In this document: in pieces, positions 35,250 through 47,538 of the stretch
Numbering within the stretch: position 1 is the first letter of the stretch
Layout of the letters: each line of letters begins with the position of its first letter
Source: Mytilus trossulus
Taxonomy: Eukaryota > Mollusca > Bivalvia > Mytilida > Mytilidae
Direction: 5' to 3'
Assembly (NCBI RefSeq): GCF_036588685.1
Contig: NC_086374.1
Coordinates: 73,220,457 to 73,284,456 of the forward strand
Length of the DNA stretch: 64,000 nt
Translations under genes and position numbers: made by a program
Notes under the pieces: model-generated
The model's input: only the letters and a program-made list of their open reading frames with translations
Databases searched by the model: none
Told to the model about the DNA's origin: nothing

Positions 35250-37588
35250 AACAGAATCCAGAAGATATGAGAAAATTGTCGAGTTCATATAAAAAGGGTT
35301 GAAAGGTAAATACAAAATACAGACACCGGCGAAGAGCTCTATAATATAATTTCAAATATTCATGACATCATTTGTCTGACAAATAATGTCAGTGACATGT
35401 CTAATTATATAAGTAATAAAGTATACATTTACATAAACCTAACATAATAGTATATTGCATACTTTACCAAGACAATGCTGTTCAAATTTGTACCTATTTT
35501 GCCAATATTAATGCAATTGTTCAAGTCTTCTTTCTCATTATCCCCCTCTATTAAATTAAATGAGGATATGAATGCCCTTTACCATGTTTACAGTCGGATA
35601 TCAAACGGTGATTTGTTGGCTACCGTAATCGTAAAATAAGTCAAAATCTTACTGTGATGTTTCAAATGTCAGAGGCCTCAAATTATTCTAATTACATGTA
35701 CCATTATTTTAGAGAAAAAATTTACTTCCGTCAAAACCAATCATGCAATGGACATGATGGAATTCATGTATTTATTGTCTAAAATAAATGGCACATTTAA
35801 TTGTCATGAACCAAAAAATACAGATGAGATCAAACATGTCCTTTGGCAAGATCTTACCATAATTTGCCATGAAGGAATCCCAATTTATAGAAGATAGTAA
35901 TGGCTTATTATGCCCTTTAACGTCTGGTGTCAAAGGGTAGTAATCGGCTACTGTAAACATCAAATTGGTTAACATTTGATCTGTCAAAATATCCACATTG
36001 TGATTCATCAGCGCGGTTTTGAATAATAAATGTTACCATCATTTTTGGAAAGAAATTAGTGTGATTTGTCAAAATCAGTTGATTTTTTTATCGTCTGACA
36101 ACACGTACATGTACATCAAACATTACAGTGAACATCATTTGGCAAGAATTTTTACAGTTATCATCATGAAGGTACCCCACTATGACCCTCTAATAAGATC
36201 CTATTGTTTAATGTTATAACAAATGGTTATGGGCTTTGCTCATTGTTGAAGACCGTACGGTGACCTATAGTTGTTAATGTTTGTGTCATTTTGGTCTTTT
36301 GTGGATAGTTGTCTCATTGGCAATCATACCACATCTTCTTTTTTATATGACACTATAACTTATAAAATTTTGTTAACTATATATTGAACTCAAATTTATA
36401 CAAAAGTAAATTTAAAAGCAAAACTAAAAATGCACATCAACTCAGTGAGCAGTTAGAGACATACCACATTATTTTAATGTTTAAACAGAATCATTTATTA
36501 TGATCATGATTTAATATTATAACTGTAAAATAAAGCTTTCGTGTCTATCAAGCCCTACAGTATTTAAAAAAAATTACCAGAATTTAAAATTAAATATATA
36601 TACATTGTATATACATTTTGGATCTCCTGTAGTTGGTGAGCGCAATACTGGTATATTGTAACTTTAAAAAAAAAAACCACTGGTACATAACTGATATACC
36701 AGTATTGTAATTGTATTGTTGATAATATTTTAAGGTATTTTAAAAATGTTTATCATAAATATAAACCACCTTCAATTAGTCAGTACTACTTGCACACATT
36801 GAAGAAGTACATGTAAATATTAATATACTTATTCAGACCTGCCAACTATCCCTATTTTTGTGGTATTGTCCCGATTTTAATACCTCAACCAGTCACCCTA
36901 TAATCATATCAGGATCATAAAACAAGTCGAAATCCCGATTTTCAAAACCTGAAAAAAGTATTTATTTCATATTTTGAAGTTTTTCTCATATTGTGTATTA
37001 CATTTGAAGGCCTTGCGCAAGTACTTCAGATCTATGCACAATTATTTTCTTTGTTGGATCAATAAGATGAAACATTGAACTCTAATAACAAATTATGAAC
37101 TTTACGAGAGAAAAGTCATTAAAAGTATGTTTTTATGTATATACATTGTATGTCTCAAATCTAGAGATTGTAAAAAAAGTACTGTTATATTTATACAAGT
37201 AAATTTTTTGTAGAAAATTAAGGGGATATTATTCAAACACCATTGGAACAATGAACATTATTTACAAATAAAAAAATACTTGTAAAAGTAGTAATACCGG
37301 TTACCCTTAACAATTTTATTAGAAGTTGTCAAGATTATTGAGTGTGCATTATCATGATTGTTATTGTACTTAAATATTTATATATATATACAGTAGTAAG
37401 TACAATCTTTAGTCAAAACTTTTTTTCATAGCTTAATAAAAAAGTTTTAAAATTAGTAAAACACTGAATAAAAATGTGATAATAAATTATAACTCCTCTT
37501 GGTAAAGGGGAGACAACTCCAGGTATTCAAACGAAGTAAAGTATGATTGTAAAAATAAGATAACATGAATCCATTTATGTTTTTTCAG
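35250..37588. repeat. Probable 5' intron of the zinc-finger gene, with repeats
   Basis: 36225-36345 is a good reverse copy of the TTGCCAATGAGACAAC family (GGGCTTTGCTCATTGTTGAA, CGTACGGTGACCTATAGTTG, TCTCATTGGCAATCATACCA). 36643-36707 is an imperfect fold-back with 14-bp perfect ends CAATACTGGTATAT / ATATACCAGTATTG. About 36990-37290 is an inverted, decayed relative of the interior of the element at 39639-40287 (shares GAAGGCCTTGCGCAA and GATGAAACATTGAAC). No coding exon was found. Confidence 0.45.
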
Positions 37589-37660
37589 GAAATTTTCAGT
37601 ACAATGTACCACCAAATTCTGGAGATGATATTTTAAGGAATATGAAGACATAACTTAAGT

Positions 37661-40600
37661 ATGGAAGATATCAAGATAATCAAGACAGAACCTCAAATTA
37701 ATTTGTTGGAGCATTCGTTTCAAAATGTAAAGAAGTTTGCTGAAATTTTATATAAATGTAAGCTTTGTACATCTTTACCATCAATTTTAACATCTGAAGA
37801 AAGTTTTCTTACCCATGTTAACAATACACACTACCAAGAGAGTGATGCCCTCAAGAAGTGTAGAAATTGTAGGCTGAAATTCCGCACAAAGGAAGATCTA
37901 TGGTCTCATCAGAAGTTAATGCACTCTGATTTTGGGAGTGAAGAGGAAAGTTCTGATGATGAGAACGGAAAATTTGAAATTGCGTGGCAAATAACTACAG
38001 ACCATGCTGATTTAAATAGTGCTGATCAGCTGAAGCGAAAGAAAGGAAAAAAGGAAAAACACAGCAGAAAACAAAAGAAATTGAAAAATTTGGCAGCTGA
38101 AGATGTGGAACAAGATCCTCATGTAGTTATAACTCATGGTATTGAACAAAGCATATCTCCAGCACCACAGAATGATTCAGCAGATCTTAAGAAACTGACC
38201 AATCAGATCACTTCAGACGCTAGTCCTAAAGCAAGTATGGGTAGCAATGGAAATGTGTATAGTTCTACTCCAGAATTTGGCAAATATACAAAATTAATAC
38301 GTGAAGGTGGAAATATAGTGTATTTTTGTCAAGTTTGTAATTGGAAATCTCAAATGAAAGTTATGTTTACAGAACATTGTAAAAGTACTGCACATTTAGT
38401 TAAAGTTACCGTAGCAGAACAAAATGACAGCCACGATAAAAATACAAACGAAAATTCTTCACAAAACAAATATGAAAAAAGAGGACATTTCATGTCATTT
38501 TTGGATGAAAAAATTAACTATTACATCAACAAAAGACTTTCTAGTGAATCAATTAATCCGGAAATAGAGGAAAAAGATAACCAATTGAAAACAAGGAAAG
38601 AATCTCCAACTACTACAAATGATGAACATGTGATAAGTGTGGAAATAAAGAGAGAACCTGAGGATGTTCCAGACAATGTATCAATAGATAAAGATCAGAT
38701 GGAGACTAAAAACAATGTCCACACAAACAGACGAAAGAGAAAAGTCATTAGTAGATTACTGAAAAACAGTGAAATAGACAATGACAACTGGTCAGATGAT
38801 GATTCAGACAGTATACCACAACCAACAACAAACAAACAATCCCGACAGTATATAGACAGCTGTAGTGATTCTCAATTCAAAATACAAAAATCTACTGCAC
38901 AGTTCTCTCCCTTGAATCTCAAGACAATAGAGGATGAATCTCAAAGTAGTAAAACAGACGAACAAAGTATTGTCAGTGAAGAGAAGGAGACCGCAGGAAG
39001 GGATCAGTCTGCGGGGAATGGTAAACATGAAATGGTGGTGAAAGATGTTATATCTAAAGCTTTAGATAGTGAACTATATCGTAGCAGCATGTATATGTAC
39101 AGATGTTCCTTGTGTCCATTTGTATGTAACGATATCACAGAATATAGGTAAAGTTGTACTTACTCTATACATTTTGTACATGTACTGAAATACTTTGTAA
39201 ATTACTCTTTGGAAATATACAGGAATTGATTTGTCCTATGCAATTGTATTAAAAAAAAAAAATCAGCATCTTTAAAGATAACAATTTGTGAAGTTAAGGG
39301 AAGCATGCAGGAATAATATATTATGTACATAAAAAAATAACAAGAAGAAAATGTATTGTCTAATTAAACATGTTAAAAGCCCTTCATTGGCAACATAACA
39401 TTTACATTAACAGTACACTATGAGTCTTTGATTTTGAATAACACAATTGCACAATGAAAGAAAAATACTACTCATATACATGTATACTTACATGCATTTT
39501 TTTATCTCATATAAATCACTGACTCTTTTTCAGACAACCATCTTTAACATGTATATGATATGATGAATGCATAATACATGTATGTACGTATATTAATGTG
39601 AATAAACCCACAATTTTTCAGAAAGGTTTACTTGCAGACAGGGGTACTACTTGTACAAGTGTATTTTATTTACTTAAAGAAGTGAAAAAAATATACACAT
39701 ATAAGTAAATAAATAATGTTTGAATAATCTCCCCTTAATTTTCGAAAAAAATTACTTGTATACTCTTACAATCCAACAAAAATCCTCAAGTTTCAAGATG
39801 TAAAATCATGCCTTTCAAATTTTTTCCCAGGTTTGCTCAAATTTTTTCATTAAAGTTCAATGTTTCATCTCATTATTTCATCAAAGAAACTGATTGAGCA
39901 AAGATCTTGTATATTTGCGCAAGGCCTTCAAAAATTGCTCCTTTGGGGCTTGTAAATGAGCAGTGTTAAGAAGATAACAAACAAATGGGACTTTCATTGT
40001 CCATGAAATTACACTTAAATGATTAGTAAAGACATCTGTAAAGGGTACACAATTTAAAATTCTATTAGAGCAAAGAAATCTTAAGAATTCAAGAAAAGAA
40101 GAAAGGATGATTTTTTTACTTGTACAAGTAAAAAATTCTGAATGCTTAAGGGACATAACTAAGCCAATTTTTTTTTTACCTATACAAGTAAATAAAATTC
40201 ACTTATTTAAGTATCCTACAAATTTACTTATATGTGTATATTTTTTTTTTACTTAAATAAAATACACTTGTACAAGTAGTACCCCTGACTGACTTGTTTG
40301 TATTTATATTTCAATCATGTATGGCTCAATCAGTTTATTTTGTTGTTTTCATCCAGTTTGCTTCTAATCATTAATTAAATATGAATCCCTATTTATTTTA
40401 CTCAGGGTTCATTTTGAAACAGAACATGAGCCAGAACAACACACAGATGTAGTGACAGAGTCTGGGTACACTGACTGTAAAACAGAGCAGTGGAAAGTAC
40501 TGAGGATTAAAGAGCTACTACCTGGTTAGTAACTCCTGAACAAAAAGTCAAAGCTTATATTGTTAATAGCTGGTGTAAAAAAAATATGCTGAAACAAATC

Positions 40601-43600
40601 ATAAGTAAACATATACATACTAGCTTTGCCATTTGAGAAGTCTACAGATAGTATGCCAGAACAAATTTAAATATTTTGGCCCATAAAATATGTCATTTTG
40701 AAGCTAATCACACAATAAACATGATAAAATTACTGACATACTAAGTGTTTTGATTATGCTTATATTTGGCTAGAAAATGTTGTACTTTTTATTACAAATG
40801 TTAAATAATCTCATCAGTTTGAGAAGTCTCTGAAGTTTGACCAGTAATAAAAAAATTATGATGTGAAGCCGCAGCGTACAGTTATCATGGTTATATAAAT
40901 GTTTCATTAAAGTCAGATTTTAGCCTACAGAGTTCAAAACTTTTTCTCAACATGTATGACTTGTGCATGTTGATTTTCAGATGAATATTCCCATTTCTAG
41001 GATAAGTTACTCAATACAAAGAGTTATATATATATATATATATATATACAGTATTAATATATTCATTTAGGCTCTCCTGGGTAATTCATGTACTATATAT
41101 CATTTAGTTTAATATGTAAATCGTTATATTAATATATATGTTGTGTATATTCCTGACCATATGAGTATTTGGACCATATACATATACTCGTACGGACCGA
41201 CCATACACGCATGGTCCAGTACGAGCTGACAAAACATGGGATTGAATCATATGGGTGTTAGGGACGACATCAAAAGTTCTATGTAGGATAAAGACTTAAT
41301 TCAAATAGCTTTTTCACTGACCTCCCTCCCCCTCTTAACTTAATTTGGGAAAAAATTGATTTACCAATAGGGATATATATAAAAATCGATTTTAGATATA
41401 CAAAACTTGCAGAATTTTAACCCCCACCCCCAAACTATTTGATTTAAGTTTTTTTATCCTACATCAATCTTTTGATGTCGTCCCTTATTTCATGTATTTA
41501 AACAATTTATCACAATCTTGATTTTTAGTTTTACAAATTGTTATTACAATTAGATAGATAAATAGAACAATTGAAATTATACTCGCCCAAGGCGACACTT
41601 GCTATAACAAGTAACGTAATATTTTTTACATTTATGTTTGCAGTTCATGTATGTTCCTTTGCATTTGCATTTTTTTGTAAAGTTGCTAAACATTCTAAAA
41701 CAACTGATCTACCATATTATGTTTACTTCAGATATCTTCAATTTCAGTGATCATAATTCAATTAATGTATTTATAACTGATCAACATGCATGACATGCTC
41801 AATACAAGAGATAACAGTTGATTAGCGTGATTTTTTACAAATAGTTAGAATATAAAGTTTTTATTTCAATTACGCATTTGTATCTAATTAACTTGACCAA
41901 CTTCTTAATATTAGTCAGACCGTATGAGTATTTTGAAAAAAGTATGCATACGGTCCAGACAGTTTGGAACATGTATATATATATATATATATTTACTTTA
42001 ACTTGAATAATTAAGTAGTGTCTAAAGTTATATATATATATATATATACAGTTTACATAGATATGTTTAAGTATTTACATATTATAATTTAATAAAATTT
42101 TAACAAGTCTTTTTTGTTACAGACATAATTGTGGCTCATCCCAGAGGAAATGTTTCACGAGACCTTTTACTACAGAAAGCCAGTATGGTAGCAAGTGAGC
42201 CAGAGATAGCTTTGTGGGGACCAGCATGTAACAAAGCTTTACGAGAATTGTTTCCTGATAGTTTGGCACAGCGCAAAGGAAAATTCAAAAAATATCCTTT
42301 TTAATTAATCAATGAAGGCATTGTGTGTCTTATGATATCACTTTAAGTGTAAGTGTTGACTGCTATTTATAATTGAACACTTACATTTACAAAAAAGTAA
42401 TTTCATTTCGTAAAAATAATATATTGATTTAAGCAATTAATTAATGCAAATTAATCAGGTTCAGTCCTGTACTATTGATTTATTTATTTTCTTTTGTACA
42501 AAATTTTGTATTCTGATTTTGTTTAACACTTAAATTTATGGTTCACCTTCAATACAGATCAAAGATACTATTATTGGCCTTGTCAATATTCAACATACAA
42601 CATAGGTTTACCGTTATTGGCCTTGTCAATATTCAACATAGGTTTACCGTTATTGGCATTGTCAATATATATACAGATCAACATAGGTTTACTGTTATTG
42701 GCCTTGTCAATATTCAACATAGGTTTACCGTTACTTTAAAAGTTGAATAACTTTTAATAGTTTTTCCTTTACTGTTACACTTTAGAAACAATATTATTAT
42801 TAAGTTTTTTTATCCTACATCAATCTTTTGATGTCGTCCCTTATTTAAACAATTTATCACAATCTTGATTTTTAGTTTTACAAATTGTTATTACAATTAG
42901 ATAGATAAATAGATCAAAAGAACAATTGAAATTATACACTCGCCCAAGGCGACACTTGCTATAACAAGTAACGTAATATTTTTTACATTTATGTTTGCAG
43001 TTCATGTAAATCTATGTAAACTGTATATATATATAACTTTAGACACTATTAAACAATAAGCATTCTTACAAACAGAAAAACACTTTGAAAAGCCATTTCC
43101 TTAACATTGTCACAACGTATTTCTTTGGTGTAGCCTTGATAGATCAGGTACAGCAGGAGGAAGCAGCATCAGCAGAAGGAAATGATGTAGATTTCTCTCC
43201 TCTCAGAGATATGACACAGGACATGGATAAAATACTACAACATCTACATAGTAAGATCTATATAATAAATATTTATATAGGAGATGATTTGGGTTTTCTA
43301 TTAGTGTCAAACCTCCACGACAGTTTTGTAGTAGTGTTTCTGCCTTGAGTATGACCAGATTAAACCAAAGTCTTTTAAATTGGTATTTGCTATTCTCTGC
43401 AAGCACAAGACATTAAGGAGTACAAGCAATGCAGTCAGCTCATAGTCAGAATAATGTGTAGAGGTAGTTTAAAATGTCTTCCTACAAATTATTACCTTGC
43501 CAACTAGCAAATTGAAATTATAACAAAGCAACCTGTCTAGAGCCTTATGTCCCACTGGGGATGAAGAAGTAAATTTCAGTCTAGTATAACATGTATATAG

Positions 43601-46600
43601 CAGTGTAAATATTCAGTCTGAACTAAATTTCAACTACTAGTCCCAAAACCAATATTCAGATATTTTTCTGCGTTAAAACAAACTTTTTGCTGATACTAGT
43701 CCAAAAAGAACATAAAACATCAGACTGGTGGCTAATTGTGCAGACTGTATTCATATCTCAGTTATATTTTCTTTTCTTAATATTCATTTAAATTAATTTG
43801 CTGCCAGATAAAAATAAGCTATCCATCTAGTAGCATCTAAGTTTACTTCATATATTGTATTGCCTAATGATAAATGTGTATCCTTTTTTTACATACAGTT
43901 TTAGTTTTTAATATACATTGTACTGTAAATTGGAAATTTTGGCATCAGGATATTTTGGTGTGTTTCTAGTGGAAGACATGTGTTTTATTTTGGCATGTGT
44001 AATTTTGGTGCTTCATCTGACAATTGATATGTTTAATTTTAACAACAGTAGTGAGCAATAAGTATTCTTTTATTTCAGCAATAGTACAATGGAGGGGTGA
44101 TTTAGAAGCTGGTGTTTCTCGAGATGATGTATTACATATACTTGGACGTAAGATAGATGACCCAGAAGTCCAGCACTGGGGTGTACAGTGTAATAGAGCA
44201 ATCAGAATACTCTTCCCACATGTACAGATGAAACGCAAAGGAAAATTCAAAACATATCCTTTTAATATATAACTGATTTTCCATATAATGTATGGTATAA
44301 AGGCTTATTTGTCATATTTAGATTAACTAATTCAGGAAACAATCTTAATTAAAAGTTTAAAAAAGTAGGTTTTATTGATTATGTAAATATTCAACATTCT
44401 AATGAAATACTTGAAAAAAACATAGGCCTTCTGGTGATATATCACAATACATGCAATAGGAGTGGGACTTCATGGCATAATATCAAAATTGGTAAAAAAA
44501 AAAGATATAGGCAATTGATAATGTATTTTAGGAGAGGTAATTGATTTAAATATAGGGATGTGGGGTATATATTATCAACCCAAAACACTAAATAAAAAAA
44601 ATAATTTTGTGATCATGTAAAACTATTTTTGATAAAAGTCATATTGATTCTATGCAGTGTTGGGTGCTGTTAAACAAGCTAATATGTCTAATATGTTACA
44701 ACATGCAGAATGAAAATACATCACTTACATATGATTTTCCTGAACTTTACCACTACAGTATATTTTGGAGTAACATTTTCTGATCAGGTGACAAAAGAGG
44801 TAAGACAATAATTACAAAATAATAAAAAGAAAAAACAGGTCTTTAAAATATGATCATCAAATATCAGATGATCACATTTTATTTAAAGACCTGTTATCAG
44901 GTATCTGTCTTGGAAGTGAGACCATCTAAAATATGAGATATAGTCAAAACTCTATTAATGGTTTAATTGACTAAGGCCAAGAAAAAAAATCTGAGTTTCC
45001 GGTAACCTGACCGACCCTGTTTTTTAGCCCGACCCTAATTTTTTTATTGGTATCAACCGACCCTGTTTTTGACACAGGCTTCAGTTCATCTACATAATAA
45101 TTTATCTAACTTGCTTTTATTGGCACAGAAAGCCAGTAAAACATTTTATTAATGTCAAAAGGTATTCTAAATAGGTTGAAATCCAAGAAATTAGCACAGC
45201 AGGTGCTTCAAAAACACTGCAAATGGCTGCACTTCCAGTATTTGCAACTAATTATGGCCCGGACTTGGAAAAACGATGATAATTTTCCAAATTTCGTTTA
45301 CAATGTCAAAAAAGAAGAAAAAAAATTGACCTACCGACCCTATTTTTCAAAATGATGTTACCTGAAACACAGATATTTTTTTTCTAGGCCTAAACCAAAA
45401 GTAAGTGAGATATAACATCTAAAACAAGTTTCCCTTTTCAAACAAACACTTTCCTCTGAGATTGTAGATTTGTATGTGACTCTAATATTGATATAAGTAA
45501 TCTAAGCTATGAAGGCCAATTTCCACTACACAGTGAGTACACTGGTTCTTTTTAGTTTTTAGACAGATTTCCATTGAATACAGGGTTCTGTTTGGTCAGA
45601 TTTACACTATACACACGATTCTATTAAGACAATTTGATTTTCATTGCATTGTTGTTTTATTGCAATGATACTTAACAGTCACTTATGAAATGTGGTGCCT
45701 GATGAAATGACACAAGAAATTAAAGTTTTTGGTATGAAATAACCAACAAGACTGCTACCTTTTCTCCTTTAGGTTTATAAGTAAAATAGGTTCATTAGAT
45801 TTGAAAAGCAGAAAATCCAATAAATATTTGCCTCACTTGCAAGTGAATAATTAGACCTCATCAAATCTGTATTCATGTGAACTTCAATTTAACCCCTTAA
45901 CTAAAGATGGACAACGCATGCATTGAATGCTTACTGGTTATTTATTTCAACATTGAAAGTGAAACAAAGGTAAATCGTTTGATGACTGAATCGATCCAAA
46001 AAAAAAACTTTCTTATACAGGTAAAAACGATGAGAAACACATGTTATCAATCTATAAAATTAAACAGACCTTTACAGATCCATTTTATTTTTAGGACTTT
46101 GCATCCTTAACTGCACCAAAATCAAGACCACAGAAACCGGTAGTTAAAGATGATGGGGTTAGTAATAATATATTTCTATATTGTACACATTATTTGTCCA
46201 TCATTTAAACTGCTGATATATAATGATGACTCACAGATCATGTTTGAGTTCCATTTTGGCTGTCTGACTTTGGGAAGAATTACACCCTTTCACTTAAAAT
46301 TTCAGAAAATTATTCTTTTCCAAATACATGTAAGGACGGTAGTCATGGTAGCGGATTATTATAATTAAGAGAACATACTGTAATCTCTGGCCTTTATCAA
46401 TAAATTTAGAGTCTTTTATTTAATCAAAAAGACACTATATGATGAAACTATTAGTTGTCTCTGGGATAGTAAATTCAACATGTATGTCTTATGAAGGACA
46501 TGATTAAGATTTGTGCATATCACTTTAGAGGGTAAGATGCAAAATTTTTTTTTTTAATTAAATCAGTCGTATGCATTTTATGCACATTGTAAAAAACATT

Positions 46601-47538
46601 TCAAATCAATTACTGTCGACACCGAGGTTAATCATTCTTTTGTATAAATGGATAAATGAATTTACTTTTTCATTCCCTTCAAATTTAAATACATACTATA
46701 ACCATTTGTTTTGTCTAAACAACAGCATTCTTATGTAATAAAAGACATTCAGATAAATTGTGCATCTACATTTTATATGCCATTTAACTAAAAATTTAAC
46801 AAAATATATTACAAAATAACACAGTATGCTGCTGCAGAACCAAAAGTATGACCTCATATAATCTGTAGGTGTTTGTATCTTTGATCACTTGTTTACTTAT
46901 TTAATTTATTTCAGATCAAGCCAAAACTAACATGGAGAGATGCCATTAGAACTATAGGAGGTAAAGCTTTTACAGCTCAAGACAAGAAATCCATTATTAC
47001 CAAAGGTTGGGGTCCATTGATGAGCCTAGGGGGTCCTTCGACCACTGACACGAAAGAGACAAGCTCATCTCCCAGTATGTTCATGCAAGATCAAGGACTT
47101 GCTCCGCCAAATGTCACATCTGAAATGATAAATTTGGCACAGCCATTTAAAGAATCTCCAGACCTGCCACCAAGAAGTGGTGGCTCTTCACAAAATATGT
47201 CATTACTCAGGTATCATCTAACATCTGATGAGTTTAATAAGTACTACAAATTTGGTGCTGAGTTGGAAAAAACTATATGGAGTAGTAGAAAAGAACTAGA
47301 ACAGGCCAAGGAGGATCGTGAAAAATTGGCAGCAGGTGGAGACACTGTCAACAGTCAGATCTCAAATAGTGGAGATGAAAAGAGCAATGATGCTGATGAT
47401 GAGAGTAGCCAGAGTACATTAGGTGATGGAAAAGCTTCATCATTCTTCAATGAGAAATCAGATAATCCAAACGTTATAAAGACTGATGATGGTATTATGT
47501 ATATAAAACAAGAAGTTGATTCTGATCAAGACAGCTGA
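37661..47538 (+). CDS. C2H2 zinc-finger protein with a duplicated unrecognised module
   Basis: Complete 937-residue model in eight coding exons: 37661-39147 (exon opens at 37589), 40406-40524, 42123-42291, 43117-43250, 44079-44253, 44757-44799, 46095-46157 and 46915-47538 (TGA). All phases agree. Four C2H2 fingers: C33/C36/H52/H57, C67/C70/H83/H88, C223/C226/H239/H245 and C482/C485/H498/H503, the last split by intron 1. Residues about 530-606 and 637-709 are two copies of one module sharing VSRD, PE, WG, CN, A-R-LFP, KGKFK, FGV and DQV. The rest is acidic, Ser-rich and probably disordered. IKTEP, IKREPE and IKQE fit SUMO-acceptor consensus sites. A nuclear, probably DNA-binding regulator is inferred. 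I do not recognise the module or an orthologue name. Introns 3 and 5 are U12-type. Confidence 0.85.
39639..40287. mobile_element. 649-bp hAT-like MITE in intron 1 of the zinc-finger gene
   Basis: Terminal inverted repeats of about 37 bp: CAGGGGTACTACTTGTACAA at the left, TTGTACAAGTAGTACCCCTG at the right, and TATACACATATAAGTAAA / TTTACTTATATGTGTATA further in. CAGGG-type ends suggest hAT, but I see no convincing 8-bp target duplication. The interior has no transposase. Confidence 0.7.
41261..41484. mobile_element. 224-bp PIF/Harbinger-like MITE in intron 2 of the zinc-finger gene
   Basis: GGGACGACATCAAAAG (41261-41276) is inverted at CTTTTGATGTCGTCCC (41469-41484), with a further TATGTAGGATA / TATCCTACAT pair inside. 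TTA flanks both ends (41258-41260 and 41485-41487), matching the 3-bp TWA target duplication of PIF/Harbinger elements. Confidence 0.75.
41444..41651 (+). repeat. Segmental duplication, first copy
   Basis: About 208 bp (from TTAAGTTTTTTTATCC to TTTGCAGTTCATGTA) is nearly identical to 42800-43008. It includes the right end of the MITE at 41261 plus unrelated flank (CGCCCAAGGCGACACTTGCT), so the MITE inserted before the duplication. Confidence 0.85.
42557..42735 (+). repeat. 36-bp minisatellite inside the U12-type intron
   Basis: Four to five imperfect units of about 36 bp, each with GGTTTACCGTTATTGGCCTT followed by GTCAATATTCAACATA. One unit is expanded by a TATATACAGATC insertion. Confidence 0.75.
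42800..43008 (+). repeat. Segmental duplication, second copy
   Basis: Copy of 41444-41651, placed about 80 bp before the U12-type branch site. Directly after it, 43010-43047 (ATCTATGTAAACTG to AGACACT) is the inverse of 42017-42063, so the rearrangement involved both direct and inverted copies. Confidence 0.8.
44254..44756 (+). other. U12-type AT-AC intron 5 of the zinc-finger gene
   Basis: The 5' splice site ATATCCTTTTAAT follows AAATTCAAAAC at the codon equivalent to intron 3. The branch-like TTCCTGAAC (one mismatch to consensus) is followed by TTTACCACTAC; CAC (44753) or TAC (44756) can end the intron in frame. Ending at the next AG (44758) would shift the frame to a stop. Confidence 0.85.
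44971..45393. mobile_element. MITE in intron 6 of the zinc-finger gene
   Basis: The left end CTAAGGCCAAGAAAAAAAAT, with CTGAGTTTCCGGTAAC and CGACCCTG, is inverted at the right end (CGACCCTATTTTTC, GTTACCTGAAACACAGATAT, TTTTTCTAGGCCTAAA). No coding capacity. Confidence 0.65.

Larger units (their letters stand above)
42292..43116 (+). other. U12-type AT-AC intron 3 of the zinc-finger gene
   Basis: The 5' splice site is ATATCCTTTTTAA directly after the AAA AA of a KGKFK codon series; no GT donor is available. The 3' end has TTCCTTAAC, a perfect U12 branch-site consensus, followed by ATTGTCACAAC. CAC (43113) or AAC (43116) can be the end; both keep frame. It contains a 36-bp minisatellite and the second copy of the segmental duplication. 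Confidence 0.85.

Noticed and set aside
34983-35355. Minus-strand open frames over the CpG-richer island
   Set aside because: No protein family features. The island is better explained as a promoter or non-coding exon of the downstream zinc-finger gene.
42123-42303. Reading exon 3 of the zinc-finger gene as ending the protein at the in-frame TAA after KKYPF
   Set aside because: The identical ATATCCTTTT context recurs after exon 5, the next exons continue both modules in frame, and U12 branch sites are present, so these are AT-AC donors and not terminal exons.
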